18,234 nucleotides of DNA from NCBI GenBank assembly GCA_964343345.1, contig CAYFJE010000014.1, forward strand, positions 1 to 18,234. The letters run 5' to 3'. This DNA is from UBA6624 sp964343345 [NCBI: uncultured bacterium] (GTDB lineage Bacteria > UBP7 > UBA6624). The notes under the pieces were generated by a model. The model did no database searches. It was not told the DNA's origin and saw nothing but the letters and a program-made list of their open reading frames with translations. Below, in pieces: positions 7,405-15,750 of the stretch (positions within the stretch are counted from its first letter, which is position 1; each line of letters starts with the position of its first letter). The translations under genes and the position numbers were made by a program.

Positions 7405-8406
7405 CTAAAAGTTTTTATTTTGCTTGCTGCTTAACATCAGATAAACTTCCAGCATTCTTTGATTAATCGTGTTTATGGAAATATTGACTTTTCCTTGTTT
7501 TCCGTCTACAGAAGGGGATAGTCTTGAAGAAATATTTTCTAGTATTTCTTGATGCTTAGAAGCACTAATTGGAGGGCCATTAATCCAACATAGTGCTCGA
7601 TGGGGTGGATTATTTATTGGCAAAGGTCTCAAGAATGTGTCTTGAAAGGAATCTTCTACAACTCTATGAATTTCATTTTGTTCTTTCGATTTTCCTTGTC
7701 CAAAATGTATTTGTCCAGCATTTCTGAAAAATTCTAGTATGTTTGCTTTGTCTAAATTTATAGTGTTGTAATTATTTTCAATAATTAAATTTATTATTTC
7801 AAGTAATGGAGAGTCTGCTTTATGAAATGCATCTTCTAAAGTTCCTTTAAAGTTAGAAAAAAGATTATCATTTGAAACTATTAAGTATGAATCTAGATCT
7901 TCTTTTGAGCTCTTTAAAGAATCGCCAATTATCTCTAATGAATCTGGATTTGCTATAATCGCGGGCTGTATAAAAAAACCTATTTTTATTGTTTTTCTTC
8001 CTAGTTGATCAACACAGTCTTTTAGTTGAGTTAAAACCCATGGCAATAGTGCTGATCCGCTTCCGTATCCCAAACAAGATACAAAAATAATAAGATCTGT
8101 TTTTTCTCCATTTTCAATTTGTTGACTTTCCATTTTGTCTTCAATGAGATATTCTTTCAATCCATAATAGTCACAATCGGTTCCTTTGCCTCCGTATCTT
8201 TCTGTTGCTATTTCGTATTTGACAATATCTTCGGAGAGATTTTTTAAACTAGACAAAGAGGTGTCTATTGCATCTTTCATAATGTTTTTCGGCAATCTGC
8301 TGTTGATTCGTTTCAGTATTTGGCAGCCCGCTCCCCCCAATGCAACAATCCTGACTTTGATATCAGGATTATTCGATTTTTCATCTCCAAAAAGATTTTC
8401 ACTCAT
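7405..8406 (-). CDS. Divergent FtsZ-like GTPase in the ftsZ position of the cluster
   Basis: Tubulin/FtsZ-fold protein of 333 aa, probably the division GTPase or a paralog of it. Visible nucleotide loops: VRIVALGGAGCQ (T1, about 18-29), AIDTSLSSL (46-54), RYGGKGTDCDYYG (70-82) and the tubulin signature in T4, here LGYGSGSA (112-119) where FtsZ has GGGTGTG. SNDNL (178-182) matches the family IPNDRL region. The T7 loop reads NLDKAN (217-222) where FtsZ has NxDFxD: the first Asp is kept (219) but the second, catalytic for the neighbouring subunit's GTP, is Asn222. A C-terminal beta domain follows (ALCWINGPP to RMLEVYLMLS) and the protein ends there, with no linker and no DIPxFLR-like tail. Its position after murC-murB and before the YggS-type gene is the classical ftsZ slot. 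It overlaps murB by 8 bases. It could be the true FtsZ or an FtsZ-like paralog. Confidence 0.78.
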   Translation of the reverse strand: MSENLFGDEKSNNPDIKVRIVALGGAGCQILKRINSRLPKNIMKDAIDTSLSSLKNLSEDIVKYEIATERYGGKGTDCDYYGLKEYLIEDKMESQQIENGEKTDLIIFVSCLGYGSGSALLPWVLTQLKDCVDQLGRKTIKIGFFIQPAIIANPDSLEIIGDSLKSSKEDLDSYLIVSNDNLFSNFKGTLEDAFHKADSPLLEIINLIIENNYNTINLDKANILEFFRNAGQIHFGQGKSKEQNEIHRVVEDSFQDTFLRPLPINNPPHRALCWINGPPISASKHQEILENISSRLSPSVDGKQGKVNISINTINQRMLEVYLMLSSKQNKNF

Positions 8407-9268
8407 ATTTGAATTTACCTATTTTTTCTACTTCTGGAGTTAAATTTATTCCTGTTTTTTCAAAAACATTATTTTTAATTATTTTTATCATTTCAAAAAC
8501 CTCTTTTGCTTTGGCTCCACCTTCATTGATAATGAAGTTACCATGTTTGTTTGAAATCTTCAAATTCTTTACTTTGAATCCTTTCAATCCACAAGAGTCA
8601 ATTATTTTGCCAGCAGATTTATTTGGAGGGTTTTTGAAAATGCATCCTACAGAACTCCCTTTTGGCTGTGTTGAAAGTCTGTATTTCATATATTTTTTAT
8701 TTTCTCGTACTATTGTTTCTTTTTTCTTTTTTTTTAGTTTGAGTTTGGCGGAGAGAATTACGTTATTCTCTTTGAGAGAACAATATCTATAACTGTATTT
8801 AAAGTCGTTTTTTGTTAGATTTTGGATTTTGTATGTTTGTTTATCCATGACATCAACTGATTCAAGAATGTCTAGTATATCCATTTCTTTAGGTCCACAA
8901 TTTGTTGCAATCCAACCACCTATCGTTCCTGGTAAACCTGAGAATGGCTCTAATCCAGACAATGATTTTTTTTCTGCATATTTAATTGCAGATGATCCAA
9001 AAGTTCCAGATCCACATATTAAAAACTCTTTTTCATCTTTTATTTTTGAAAAGTTTCCATTTAATTTAATTATTCCATCCACACCATCGTCTGAAATTAA
9101 AATATTACTTCCTCCACCAAGGAGATACCAATTCTTTTCATTCTTAAGTATTTTGATTGCTTCTTTTAATTCTTCTATATTTCCAGCAATAAATAATTTT
9201 TTTACATTTCCCCCAATCCTAAAAGTACTTAGGTTTCCTCCATTGAAATTTTCATATTTTTTTAACAT
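8399..9268 (-). CDS. murB: UDP-N-acetylenolpyruvoylglucosamine reductase MurB (type II)
   Basis: Cytosolic flavoenzyme making UDP-MurNAc by NADPH-dependent reduction of the enolpyruvyl ether. The 289-aa protein shows the FAD-binding features NLSTFRIGG (12-20), LLGGGSNILI (49-58) and GLEPFSGLPGTIGG (105-118). The Tyr-Arg pair YR is at 160-161. The catalytic proton-donor block reads SVGCIFKNP (206-214) with Cys209 where many MurBs have Ser; Cys can serve the same role. LTPEVEKIG near the end supplies the conserved Glu279. The length and the lack of an extra loop fit type II MurB. It begins at the last base of the murC frame (9268) and overlaps the FtsZ-like gene by 8 bases, so translation is probably coupled on both sides. 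Confidence 0.95.
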   Translation of the reverse strand: MLKKYENFNGGNLSTFRIGGNVKKLFIAGNIEELKEAIKILKNEKNWYLLGGGSNILISDDGVDGIIKLNGNFSKIKDEKEFLICGSGTFGSSAIKYAEKKSLSGLEPFSGLPGTIGGWIATNCGPKEMDILDILESVDVMDKQTYKIQNLTKNDFKYSYRYCSLKENNVILSAKLKLKKKKKETIVRENKKYMKYRLSTQPKGSSVGCIFKNPPNKSAGKIIDSCGLKGFKVKNLKISNKHGNFIINEGGAKAKEVFEMIKIIKNNVFEKTGINLTPEVEKIGKFKYE

Positions 9269-10674
9269 CAGTTTATTTGAGAATAATTGAAAGTTTCTTT
9301 TGCAATTTTATGTACATTGCCAGCTCCTAAAAATACAACAACATCATTTTCTTTTTCAGTTAGGTCTTTTATCAATTCTTCTTTATTTGTCAGTTTCGTT
9401 TTTTCTGTTTGTTTGTATAGAAGATTACTGTTTATTCCTTTGATTTCTTTTTCCCCAGCTGGATATACTGGAAGTATCAGTTTCAAATTAAATCTAAATG
9501 AGTTCAATACTTCTGAAAATTCTTTGTGATTTTTTTCCAGTCTTGTATATCTGTGAGGTTCAAAAACTATTGCAACTTTCTTGTTTTTGTATTTTTTTTC
9601 TATGCTTTTCAGTGTTTCTCTAAGTGCAGTTGGATGATGAGCATAATCAGAAAATATTTGACCCATAAGAGTGTCTCCAATCTTTTCCATCCTTCTTCCT
9701 ACTCCTTTGAAAGACCTTAAACCTTCATAAATTTCTTTTTCATCCATGCCTAAACTTAGACAGGCCCCAATTGCAGATAGTACATTCCTAGCATTGTGTT
9801 TTCCAGACAATGGCAAGAAAAAATCACCTAAAGGCAATCCGTAATAAAGAACCCTCATAAGCATGCCTTTTTCACCTTCCTGAAGGATTTTTCCTTCAAT
9901 TAAAGCTCTGTCAGACATATTCCCAAAACCAATTTCTTTATCCTCTTCTAAGAGTGCTGTAGTTATCATGCTTCCAGGTCTAATTGAATTATTTTCAAGT
10001 ATTTTCGAAACACCAAGTCCTTTTTCTCTTGGAATTATGAAATTACACTTTTCATCACGGCTTACTAAGTAATTTGTAATGTATTTTTCTAAATTTGCCA
10101 TTGTTTTATATGTGTCCATATGATCACAATCTAAATTATTGACAACAAGGGTTGTTGGGTCAAGGTTTACAAATTCCATATTGCTTTCATCAGCTTCTAC
10201 AACAAAATAATCTCTATCACCAACTTTATAGCCAGAATCCCAATTAAGCATCTGTCCCCCAACAATGACATTTGGGTCTCTTCCAGATTTATAAATCATC
10301 CAAGACACAAGCGATGTTGTGGTCGTTTTTCCATGAGTGCCAGTTATTGCAACTCTATTTTTTGCTTTGTTGAATTGGTTTGCCAGGAAAACAGGTCTAT
10401 GGAGGTCAGGAATTTTTCTTTCTCTTGCTTCAATAAGTTCTATATTGTCTTCTGGTACAGCATTCGAATAAACAACTAAATCACAATTCTTAGGTATATT
10501 TCCTTTTGAGTGGTTTAGTTTGCAATTGAAGCCAAGATCGTTCAGCCTTTCAACAGATTTTTCTGAAATATCTGAACCAGAGACTTTATATCCTTTCTCT
10601 GAACACCATCTTGCTAAAGGCTCCATCCCGCTACCTCCCATTGCTATAAAGTGTATATTTTTTTGATTATCCAT
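9268..10674 (-). CDS. murC: UDP-N-acetylmuramate--L-alanine ligase MurC
   Basis: ATP-dependent cytosolic ligase adding L-Ala to UDP-MurNAc, the first amino acid of the stem peptide. The length of 468 aa is normal. Domain 1 is a Rossmann fold with IHFIAMGGSGMEPLA (7-21), close to the MurC form (GIGGIGM) and unlike Mpl. The central ATPase domain has the P-loop GTHGKTTTT (112-120) and EADESN (160-165). GKHNARNVLSA is at 291-301. The C-terminal domain has GVGRRME (324-330), DYAHHPTAL (343-351) and EPHRYTRL (372-379). It follows murD with an 8-base overlap and touches murB. In the standard dcw order ftsW and murG lie between murD and murC; here they are absent. Confidence 0.96.
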   Translation of the reverse strand: MDNQKNIHFIAMGGSGMEPLARWCSEKGYKVSGSDISEKSVERLNDLGFNCKLNHSKGNIPKNCDLVVYSNAVPEDNIELIEARERKIPDLHRPVFLANQFNKAKNRVAITGTHGKTTTTSLVSWMIYKSGRDPNVIVGGQMLNWDSGYKVGDRDYFVVEADESNMEFVNLDPTTLVVNNLDCDHMDTYKTMANLEKYITNYLVSRDEKCNFIIPREKGLGVSKILENNSIRPGSMITTALLEEDKEIGFGNMSDRALIEGKILQEGEKGMLMRVLYYGLPLGDFFLPLSGKHNARNVLSAIGACLSLGMDEKEIYEGLRSFKGVGRRMEKIGDTLMGQIFSDYAHHPTALRETLKSIEKKYKNKKVAIVFEPHRYTRLEKNHKEFSEVLNSFRFNLKLILPVYPAGEKEIKGINSNLLYKQTEKTKLTNKEELIKDLTEKENDVVVFLGAGNVHKIAKETFNYSQIN

Positions 10675-11866
10675 AATGACCTCCTTTGATTTCCTTTATA
10701 AAATAAATTCCTCTTTCTTCATAGTTTTTAAATTCATCAAAACTTGATGTTCCTGGGGAAAGCAAAACAGTTTTTCCAAGACCATCTGTTTTTGCTTTTT
10801 TGATTGCTCCTCGAAGAGACGGATATGGTTTTGAAGATTGAACATTAAGTTTGTCCGCTTTTCTGTAGAGGGAAGAAGAGATGTTTCCAAAAGGAATTAA
10901 TTTCATTTTTTTCTTTTTTATTTCTTTTAGTGTTTTTTTATAGTCAAGATCTTTATTGCTGCCCCCCATCAAAATAATTGATTTTTCGGGAGTTCTTTCT
11001 ATTGCAGTTAATGTTGCTAATGGGGTGGTTGCTTTTGAATCATTTATCCATTGAATCCCATCACTTGTCTTTAATTTTTCATATCTATGCATGAGTGTTT
11101 TAAAATCCGAGATTGCTTTTTTACAAATTTCTTTATCTAGATTTAATTCTTTTATACATAATCCAATAGCTGAAAGTGTCTCTTCGTGTATATCTTTTCT
11201 AATTTTTGTGAATTCATTTTTCTCAATTATTTTTTCTCTTGCTTTTCCAAGAATATATTTTTTCTCTATGTTTTTGTTTACTATTCTCAGATTTTTGTAA
11301 CTTTGGTTCTTGAAAAGAAGGCTTTTTGAAATTTTGTAGTCTTCAATTGTTTGATGCCAGTCAAGATGATTTTGCGAAAAATTAAGATAAATACCAATAT
11401 CTGGTTTTAAAATTCCAAGTCTTTTTGCTTGAAAACTTGACACCTCGACAACCCAGAATTCATAATTGTTGTCAACAACATCTAATGGAGAAAGGCCATA
11501 GTTTCCAAGTGATTTTGCTTTTTTGCCATTTGAATTTAATATGTCTGTGAGCAGGCTTACAAGTGTTGTTTTTCCTGCAGTCCCTGTTACGGCAATTATC
11601 TTAGGGAGGTTTTTTTCATAAGAAGCTAATCCGATATCACAGCATATCGGAATGTTCAAATTTTCTGCTTTTTGTAGTATTTGATTCGAAGGATGTATTC
11701 CTGGAGAAACTATTACTCTCTTTATTTGAGAAAAATCTTTATTCCATTGTTCGTATTTCTTATGATTTTTATTGTCATCAAAAACAACGAAATGATCTTT
11801 TCTAGATTTTAGATATTTCGCAGTTGCTTCACCGCTTACTCCCATTCCATAGATAAGATTTTTCAT
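10667..11866 (-). CDS. murD: UDP-N-acetylmuramoylalanine--D-glutamate ligase MurD
   Basis: Ligase adding D-Glu to UDP-MurNAc-L-Ala in the cytosol. Visible blocks: MGVSGEATAKYL (8-19), VSPGIHPSN (53-61), P-loop GTAGKTT (95-101), NFSQNHLDWH (162-171), NDSKATTP (275-282), LMGGSNKDLD (299-308) and the MurD-specific C-terminal LLSPGTSSFDEFKNYEERG (368-386). At 399 aa it is shorter than the roughly 430-450 usual. The shortfall lies in the central domain between HLDWH and the GxHNxxN motif, which itself is degraded to something like DIHEETLSA (225-233). It overlaps mraY by 4 bases and murC by 8. The function call is secure because the C-terminal motif is distinctive. Confidence 0.93.
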   Translation of the reverse strand: MKNLIYGMGVSGEATAKYLKSRKDHFVVFDDNKNHKKYEQWNKDFSQIKRVIVSPGIHPSNQILQKAENLNIPICCDIGLASYEKNLPKIIAVTGTAGKTTLVSLLTDILNSNGKKAKSLGNYGLSPLDVVDNNYEFWVVEVSSFQAKRLGILKPDIGIYLNFSQNHLDWHQTIEDYKISKSLLFKNQSYKNLRIVNKNIEKKYILGKAREKIIEKNEFTKIRKDIHEETLSAIGLCIKELNLDKEICKKAISDFKTLMHRYEKLKTSDGIQWINDSKATTPLATLTAIERTPEKSIILMGGSNKDLDYKKTLKEIKKKKMKLIPFGNISSSLYRKADKLNVQSSKPYPSLRGAIKKAKTDGLGKTVLLSPGTSSFDEFKNYEERGIYFIKEIKGGHYG

Positions 11867-12855
11867 AGGTTATTTCTCTTCATTAAAACCAAGACAGTTA
11901 ATGCTAGTTGAGTGAAAAAAGCAGAATAGGCTATTTTGTTTTCTGTCCAACCTTTCTTTTCTAGGTGATGGTGAAATGGAGCCATTAAAAAAATTCTTTT
12001 TCCGAATTTTTTATAGGAGAAAACTTGAAGAACAACAGTTCCAATTTGAAATGCTGGTATTGCTAGGAGAATGAAAGTGATTGCTGGGTTGATGTTGATT
12101 GAGTATATTGAGATAAAGCCAACAAGGGCTCCAATGGAATAAGACCCTGTTTCACCCATGAATAATTTTGCTGGATACTTGTTGAAAGGAAGCCATGCTA
12201 GCATCAAAAGCCCTAGAAATAAAAAAAGATAATTTGAACCACTCAATTGATTTAATAGCAAAAAACCAATTGGTGTTGCAAGGATTACCGCCGCCAAGAG
12301 TCCATCGGACCCATCGGTAAAATTTATGCCGTTGACGGCGATTCCAAACAATAAAAAACCAACAATGATGTTGGTATATAAATCCCAAGGGAGGAGGTGA
12401 TACCCTAAAAGAGAGCCAACAAAAATTTGTCCTATAAGTCTGTATCTTGCCAGTAGACCCTCTTTATTGCCTTTTATTTTTTTGTAATCATCGATAGCTC
12501 CAAGGCAAAACATTAGAAACATTGAGACAATGCAGATGAACATCATTGCTTCATCCAAAAGAAAACTGCAAATATAAATTGCAATGCTTGAAAAAACAAA
12601 GAAAACCCAGCCTGCTGCTGTTGGAGTACCTTCTTTTTGAAGATGTGTTTTTAATCCTTCTTTCCTTACACTTTGCCCCCATCCGCTTTTTTTTGCATGA
12701 TATAGATGATATTTGAATGAGAAGATTGAAAAAAAGAATAAACCTAGGGATGTTTTTGTTAATGGGTTTGTTGCTGGATTGTCGAAAAAAATGAATTTGA
12801 AAATTACGAAAAAGCACAAGATGTAAAAAATTGAGTGCTTATTCAATAGTTTCAT
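11863..12855 (-). CDS. mraY: Phospho-MurNAc-pentapeptide transferase MraY
   Basis: Polytopic inner-membrane enzyme that transfers phospho-MurNAc-pentapeptide to undecaprenyl phosphate, making lipid I. At 330 aa it has about ten hydrophobic segments. Conserved motifs: KEGTPTAAG (74-82), GAIDDYKK (119-126, with the Asp pair 122-123), NFTDGSDGL (178-186), FMGETGS (232-238) and the cytoplasmic loop PFHHHLEKKGW (293-303). The last two deserve note: the His cluster is intact, but the family FMGDxGS has Glu235 here instead of the Asp that coordinates magnesium. It lies 3 bases after murF and overlaps murD by 4. The product would be consumed by MurG, which is not in this window. Confidence 0.95.
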   Translation of the reverse strand: MKLLNKHSIFYILCFFVIFKFIFFDNPATNPLTKTSLGLFFFSIFSFKYHLYHAKKSGWGQSVRKEGLKTHLQKEGTPTAAGWVFFVFSSIAIYICSFLLDEAMMFICIVSMFLMFCLGAIDDYKKIKGNKEGLLARYRLIGQIFVGSLLGYHLLPWDLYTNIIVGFLLFGIAVNGINFTDGSDGLLAAVILATPIGFLLLNQLSGSNYLFLFLGLLMLAWLPFNKYPAKLFMGETGSYSIGALVGFISIYSININPAITFILLAIPAFQIGTVVLQVFSYKKFGKRIFLMAPFHHHLEKKGWTENKIAYSAFFTQLALTVLVLMKRNNL

Positions 12856-12858
12856 TGT

Positions 12859-14220
12859 TTATGTTTGTGATGTCTCCTTTATTTTCTCTACAGCTTTTTC
12901 AAGATTCATTATTCTTGATCCTTTTACCAAAACAACATTTCCTTTAAATTCGTATCGGTTTATTTCACTCAGGAACTCATCAATATTTTTGTAATGTTTT
13001 CCTTGAATTTGAGATTCTTTTAATGAATATTTTGATAAATTTCCAATCGTGATGATTTTTGAATAATTGTTTTTATTTAATTCTTGACCAATTTTTTTAT
13101 GGATTTCTATTTCTTTTGAACCTGTTTCCAAGAGATCCCCCAGGATTATTATTTTTTGACGATTTCCAGATATAGAGGTTGCCCACTTTATACTTTCTAT
13201 TGTTGATGTTAATCCTGCGTTATAGCAATCATCCAAAAGAACACCATCTTCTTCCAGGTGAAAAATTTCTTTTCTATGTGCCAATGGTTGGACTTTCTCA
13301 ACTCTCTTTATTGCTTCTTTTATATCGATTCCAAAACACATTGCTGTTGATATTGCTGCTAATGAATTTTCAACTTGAAATATTCCTGGAAGACTTAATG
13401 AAATTCTGTATTTGTTCTTGTCATGAATAATTTCAAATGAGGGCATTCCAGATTTGTTTAGGTTTATATTTTTTGCTTGTATGTTTTCTTCTGATCCCCA
13501 TTTGATTATTTTTGCTCCTGAAGAAAGGTTTGATATTCTTTTATGCTCATGGTTGTTTGAGGAAATTATTACAGTTTTATTTTTTCCCCATCCAGCAACC
13601 AGTGATCCTTTTTCTCTTATAACACCTTCAATTCCTCCAAGATGTTCTCCATGACTTAGACATATTGGAGAATACACTGCACAATCCGGCTCAGCAATTT
13701 CTCTTAAGTATTTGATATCTCCAGGGTTTTTTGCACCCATTTCCAAAACCATATATTTTTCATCTCCTTTCGCATTCAGGATAGAGTAGGGGAGTCCAAT
13801 TTCATTATTAAAAGAATGAGGCGAGGAGGCAACTTCGTTTTGATTTCCTAATGCAGCAGCAGTTAAATCTTTAATTGTTGACTTTCCTATCGATCCTGTT
13901 ATTCCAACAACTTTCCCTTTCCATTTCTTTCTTGCGGCATTTGCTAATTTCCCATATGCAGCTTTTGGATTTTTACATCTTAGAAACCATATTCCTTCTT
14001 TCTTTTCAAATTTTTCTGAACTCAATATACCTTTGGCACCTTTTCGAATTGCTTCTTCAATAAAATTCACACCATTTGTTTTTTCCCCTGTCATTGCAAT
14101 AAAAAGGGAGTTTTTTTTGACTTTTCTTGAATCATTTGTTATATAAAGTTTTTTTTCTGGGACTTTTCCAAAGTCAGGAGTTTTTAAAGTTTCTTTGATT
14201 TTGTGTGGACTTAAACGCAA
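12859..14220 (-). CDS. murF: UDP-MurNAc-tripeptide--D-Ala-D-Ala ligase MurF
   Basis: Cytosolic ligase that completes UDP-MurNAc-pentapeptide by adding D-Ala-D-Ala. The 453-aa protein shows TNDSRKVKKNSLFIAMTGE (28-46), the P-loop GITGSIGKST (106-115), SFNNEIGLP (136-144), VLEMGAKNPGDI (158-169), Lys204 in the IREKGSLV block, QVENSLAA (282-289) and LLDDCYNAG (328-336), which corresponds to the family DDxYNANP. The P-loop departs from the usual GSNGKTT: Ile111 replaces Asn and Ser114 replaces the first Thr. It starts inside the end of murE (10-base overlap) and ends 3 bases before mraY. No ddl gene supplying D-Ala-D-Ala is in the window. Confidence 0.95.
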   Translation of the reverse strand: MRLSPHKIKETLKTPDFGKVPEKKLYITNDSRKVKKNSLFIAMTGEKTNGVNFIEEAIRKGAKGILSSEKFEKKEGIWFLRCKNPKAAYGKLANAARKKWKGKVVGITGSIGKSTIKDLTAAALGNQNEVASSPHSFNNEIGLPYSILNAKGDEKYMVLEMGAKNPGDIKYLREIAEPDCAVYSPICLSHGEHLGGIEGVIREKGSLVAGWGKNKTVIISSNNHEHKRISNLSSGAKIIKWGSEENIQAKNINLNKSGMPSFEIIHDKNKYRISLSLPGIFQVENSLAAISTAMCFGIDIKEAIKRVEKVQPLAHRKEIFHLEEDGVLLDDCYNAGLTSTIESIKWATSISGNRQKIIILGDLLETGSKEIEIHKKIGQELNKNNYSKIITIGNLSKYSLKESQIQGKHYKNIDEFLSEINRYEFKGNVVLVKGSRIMNLEKAVEKIKETSQT

Positions 14221-15644
14221 CTTGATAAAACCTCCTTTGCGAAAAGAGAATCATTATGAGGGAGAGCTTTTTCCCCGATTAACTGATAATCTTCATGTCC
14301 TTTTCCAGCAATCAAAACAAAGTCTTCTTCTGTAGCTGAGAAAATTGCATTTTTTATTGCTTCTTTTCTGTTTGTTTCAATTTCGATTTCTTTTACCTTT
14401 TCACCAATTCCAGATAGCATATCTTTTATTATTGAAGTTGGATTTTCGGTTCTTGGGTTGTCTGAGGTTATGAAAAGTTTGTCTGCATTTAATCCGGCTC
14501 TTGCCATCTGTGTCCTCTTTCCTTTGTCCCTGTCTCCTCCACATCCAAACACAGCAAAAACTTTCCCCTTACAAATAGTTTTCAATGTCTTTATAGAATT
14601 TTTTATTGCATTTGGTGTATGTGCATAATCAATAAATACATTTTTGTTTTTTGTTTTTATTTTTTCCATTCTCCCAGGAATGTTTTTCAAATTCTCTATT
14701 CCAGACACTATGTCTTCTTCAGAAAGTCCTAATCCGTATGAAATAGATGTTGCAGCAAGTATGTTCTCTATTTGGAAATCACCAAATAGGCTAGTTTTTA
14801 TTTCGATATTTTTTCTATCGGGAAGATTTAGATTAATAATCGATTCATTGATGTTTTTTGAAATTATTCTTCCAACAATATCACCATGTTGTTTTCCCCA
14901 TGTTATCCATCGAAGACCTGGGTATTCTTTTTGAAGTTTTTCTAACCAAGGAGAACTTGAATTTATTATTGCTGGAGAAAAATTATCTAATTTAGAGAAT
15001 ATCAATGATTTTGCTTTAAAGTAATAATTTTTGTTTCCATGAAAATCTAAATGATCTCTTGTAACTCTATTCATCGCAGCAGCATGAAGTCTTATTGGAT
15101 CGACTCTGTCTTGAAAAAGTCCATGTGAGGAACATTCAACAACTGCATATTTGTATTTCTTTTCCCTTAGTTTTCTAAGTGAATTTGCTAAGTCTGATGA
15201 TACCGGTGTTGTTAGGGTCGTTTTTGTGTTTATATTTTCACCATGTATTCCAAGGGTTCCAATTGATGCAGATTTACTACACTCATTGAGTATGCTGTTT
15301 GTTAGAAGGGATGTTGTTGTCTTGCCGTCAGTTCCAGTGATTCCAATAACTTTTATGTCTTTTAATTCTTCAGAATATAAATTTTTAATAACTTCTTTTT
15401 TTAGTTTATTTGTGTCGCCAATAATTTGATTTTTAGAAATATTTCTAATGAAGTGAGGTGTAATTATTGCAGAAGCTCCGTTTTTTTCTGATTCTTTCGC
15501 GTGCATGTGTATGCCTGCGTGCGTTATGAAAATATCTCCTTTTTTTACTTTTCTGGAATCTTCTTTGATTTCTGAAACTGGATTGTTCCCACCTTCACCA
15601 ATGTAAAGGCATTCAATTTTAGAAATCAAATTGTTTAAATCCAA
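14211..15644 (-). CDS. murE: UDP-MurNAc-L-Ala-D-Glu--meso-DAP ligase MurE
   Basis: Cytosolic ligase adding the third stem-peptide residue. Motifs: EDSRKVKKGDIFI (28-40), P-loop GITGTDGKTTT (101-111), TTPVSSDLA (145-153), VVECSSHGL (168-176), MNRVTRDHLDFHG (191-203), the region with the carbamylatable lysine YYFKAKSLIF (207-216), DYAHTPNA (339-346) and GCGGDRDKGKR (367-377). SDNPRTENP (394-402) contains the DNPR signature associated with meso-diaminopimelate, and GKGHEDYQ follows at 447-454, so meso-DAP peptidoglycan is predicted. At 477 aa it is of normal size. The start is TTG at 15642-15644, directly abutting the TAG of the second micro-protein gene, which excludes an upstream start in this frame. 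It overlaps murF by 10 bases. Confidence 0.95.
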   Translation of the reverse strand: MDLNNLISKIECLYIGEGGNNPVSEIKEDSRKVKKGDIFITHAGIHMHAKESEKNGASAIITPHFIRNISKNQIIGDTNKLKKEVIKNLYSEELKDIKVIGITGTDGKTTTSLLTNSILNECSKSASIGTLGIHGENINTKTTLTTPVSSDLANSLRKLREKKYKYAVVECSSHGLFQDRVDPIRLHAAAMNRVTRDHLDFHGNKNYYFKAKSLIFSKLDNFSPAIINSSSPWLEKLQKEYPGLRWITWGKQHGDIVGRIISKNINESIINLNLPDRKNIEIKTSLFGDFQIENILAATSISYGLGLSEEDIVSGIENLKNIPGRMEKIKTKNKNVFIDYAHTPNAIKNSIKTLKTICKGKVFAVFGCGGDRDKGKRTQMARAGLNADKLFITSDNPRTENPTSIIKDMLSGIGEKVKEIEIETNRKEAIKNAIFSATEEDFVLIAGKGHEDYQLIGEKALPHNDSLFAKEVLSSCV

Positions 15645-15749
15645 CTACACAAAAGCCTCTAAAATTGATCCTGCCAGAAATAAAATTCCACTTCCAATAA
15701 CGGCTGTCACAACCACTGTTGTAGCCCATTTAGGTATTTCATCTATCAT
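15645..15749 (-). CDS. Micro-protein B, 34 aa, single predicted membrane helix
   Basis: Unrecognised 34-aa open frame, too short for ordinary gene finders. It starts with ATG (15747-15749), one base after the TGA of micro-protein A, and its TAG abuts the TTG start of murE, so it fills the gap exactly and looks translationally coupled on both sides. The N-terminus is short and charged (MIDEIPKW), followed by one continuous helix candidate (residues about 9-28: Thr/Val-rich, then GSGILFLAG) and a tail ending LEAFV. There is no cleavable signal or lipobox. In standard dcw clusters ftsL and ftsI (a roughly 600-aa transpeptidase) lie here; this protein is far too small to be FtsI and shows no FtsL-like coiled coil. 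Function unknown. Confidence 0.55.
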   Translation of the reverse strand: MIDEIPKWATTVVVTAVIGSGILFLAGSILEAFV

Positions 15750-15750
15750 T

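Noticed and set aside
8829-9290. 153-aa plus-strand open frame over murB
   Set aside because: Shadow of MurB, whose FAD and catalytic motifs are clear on the minus strand.
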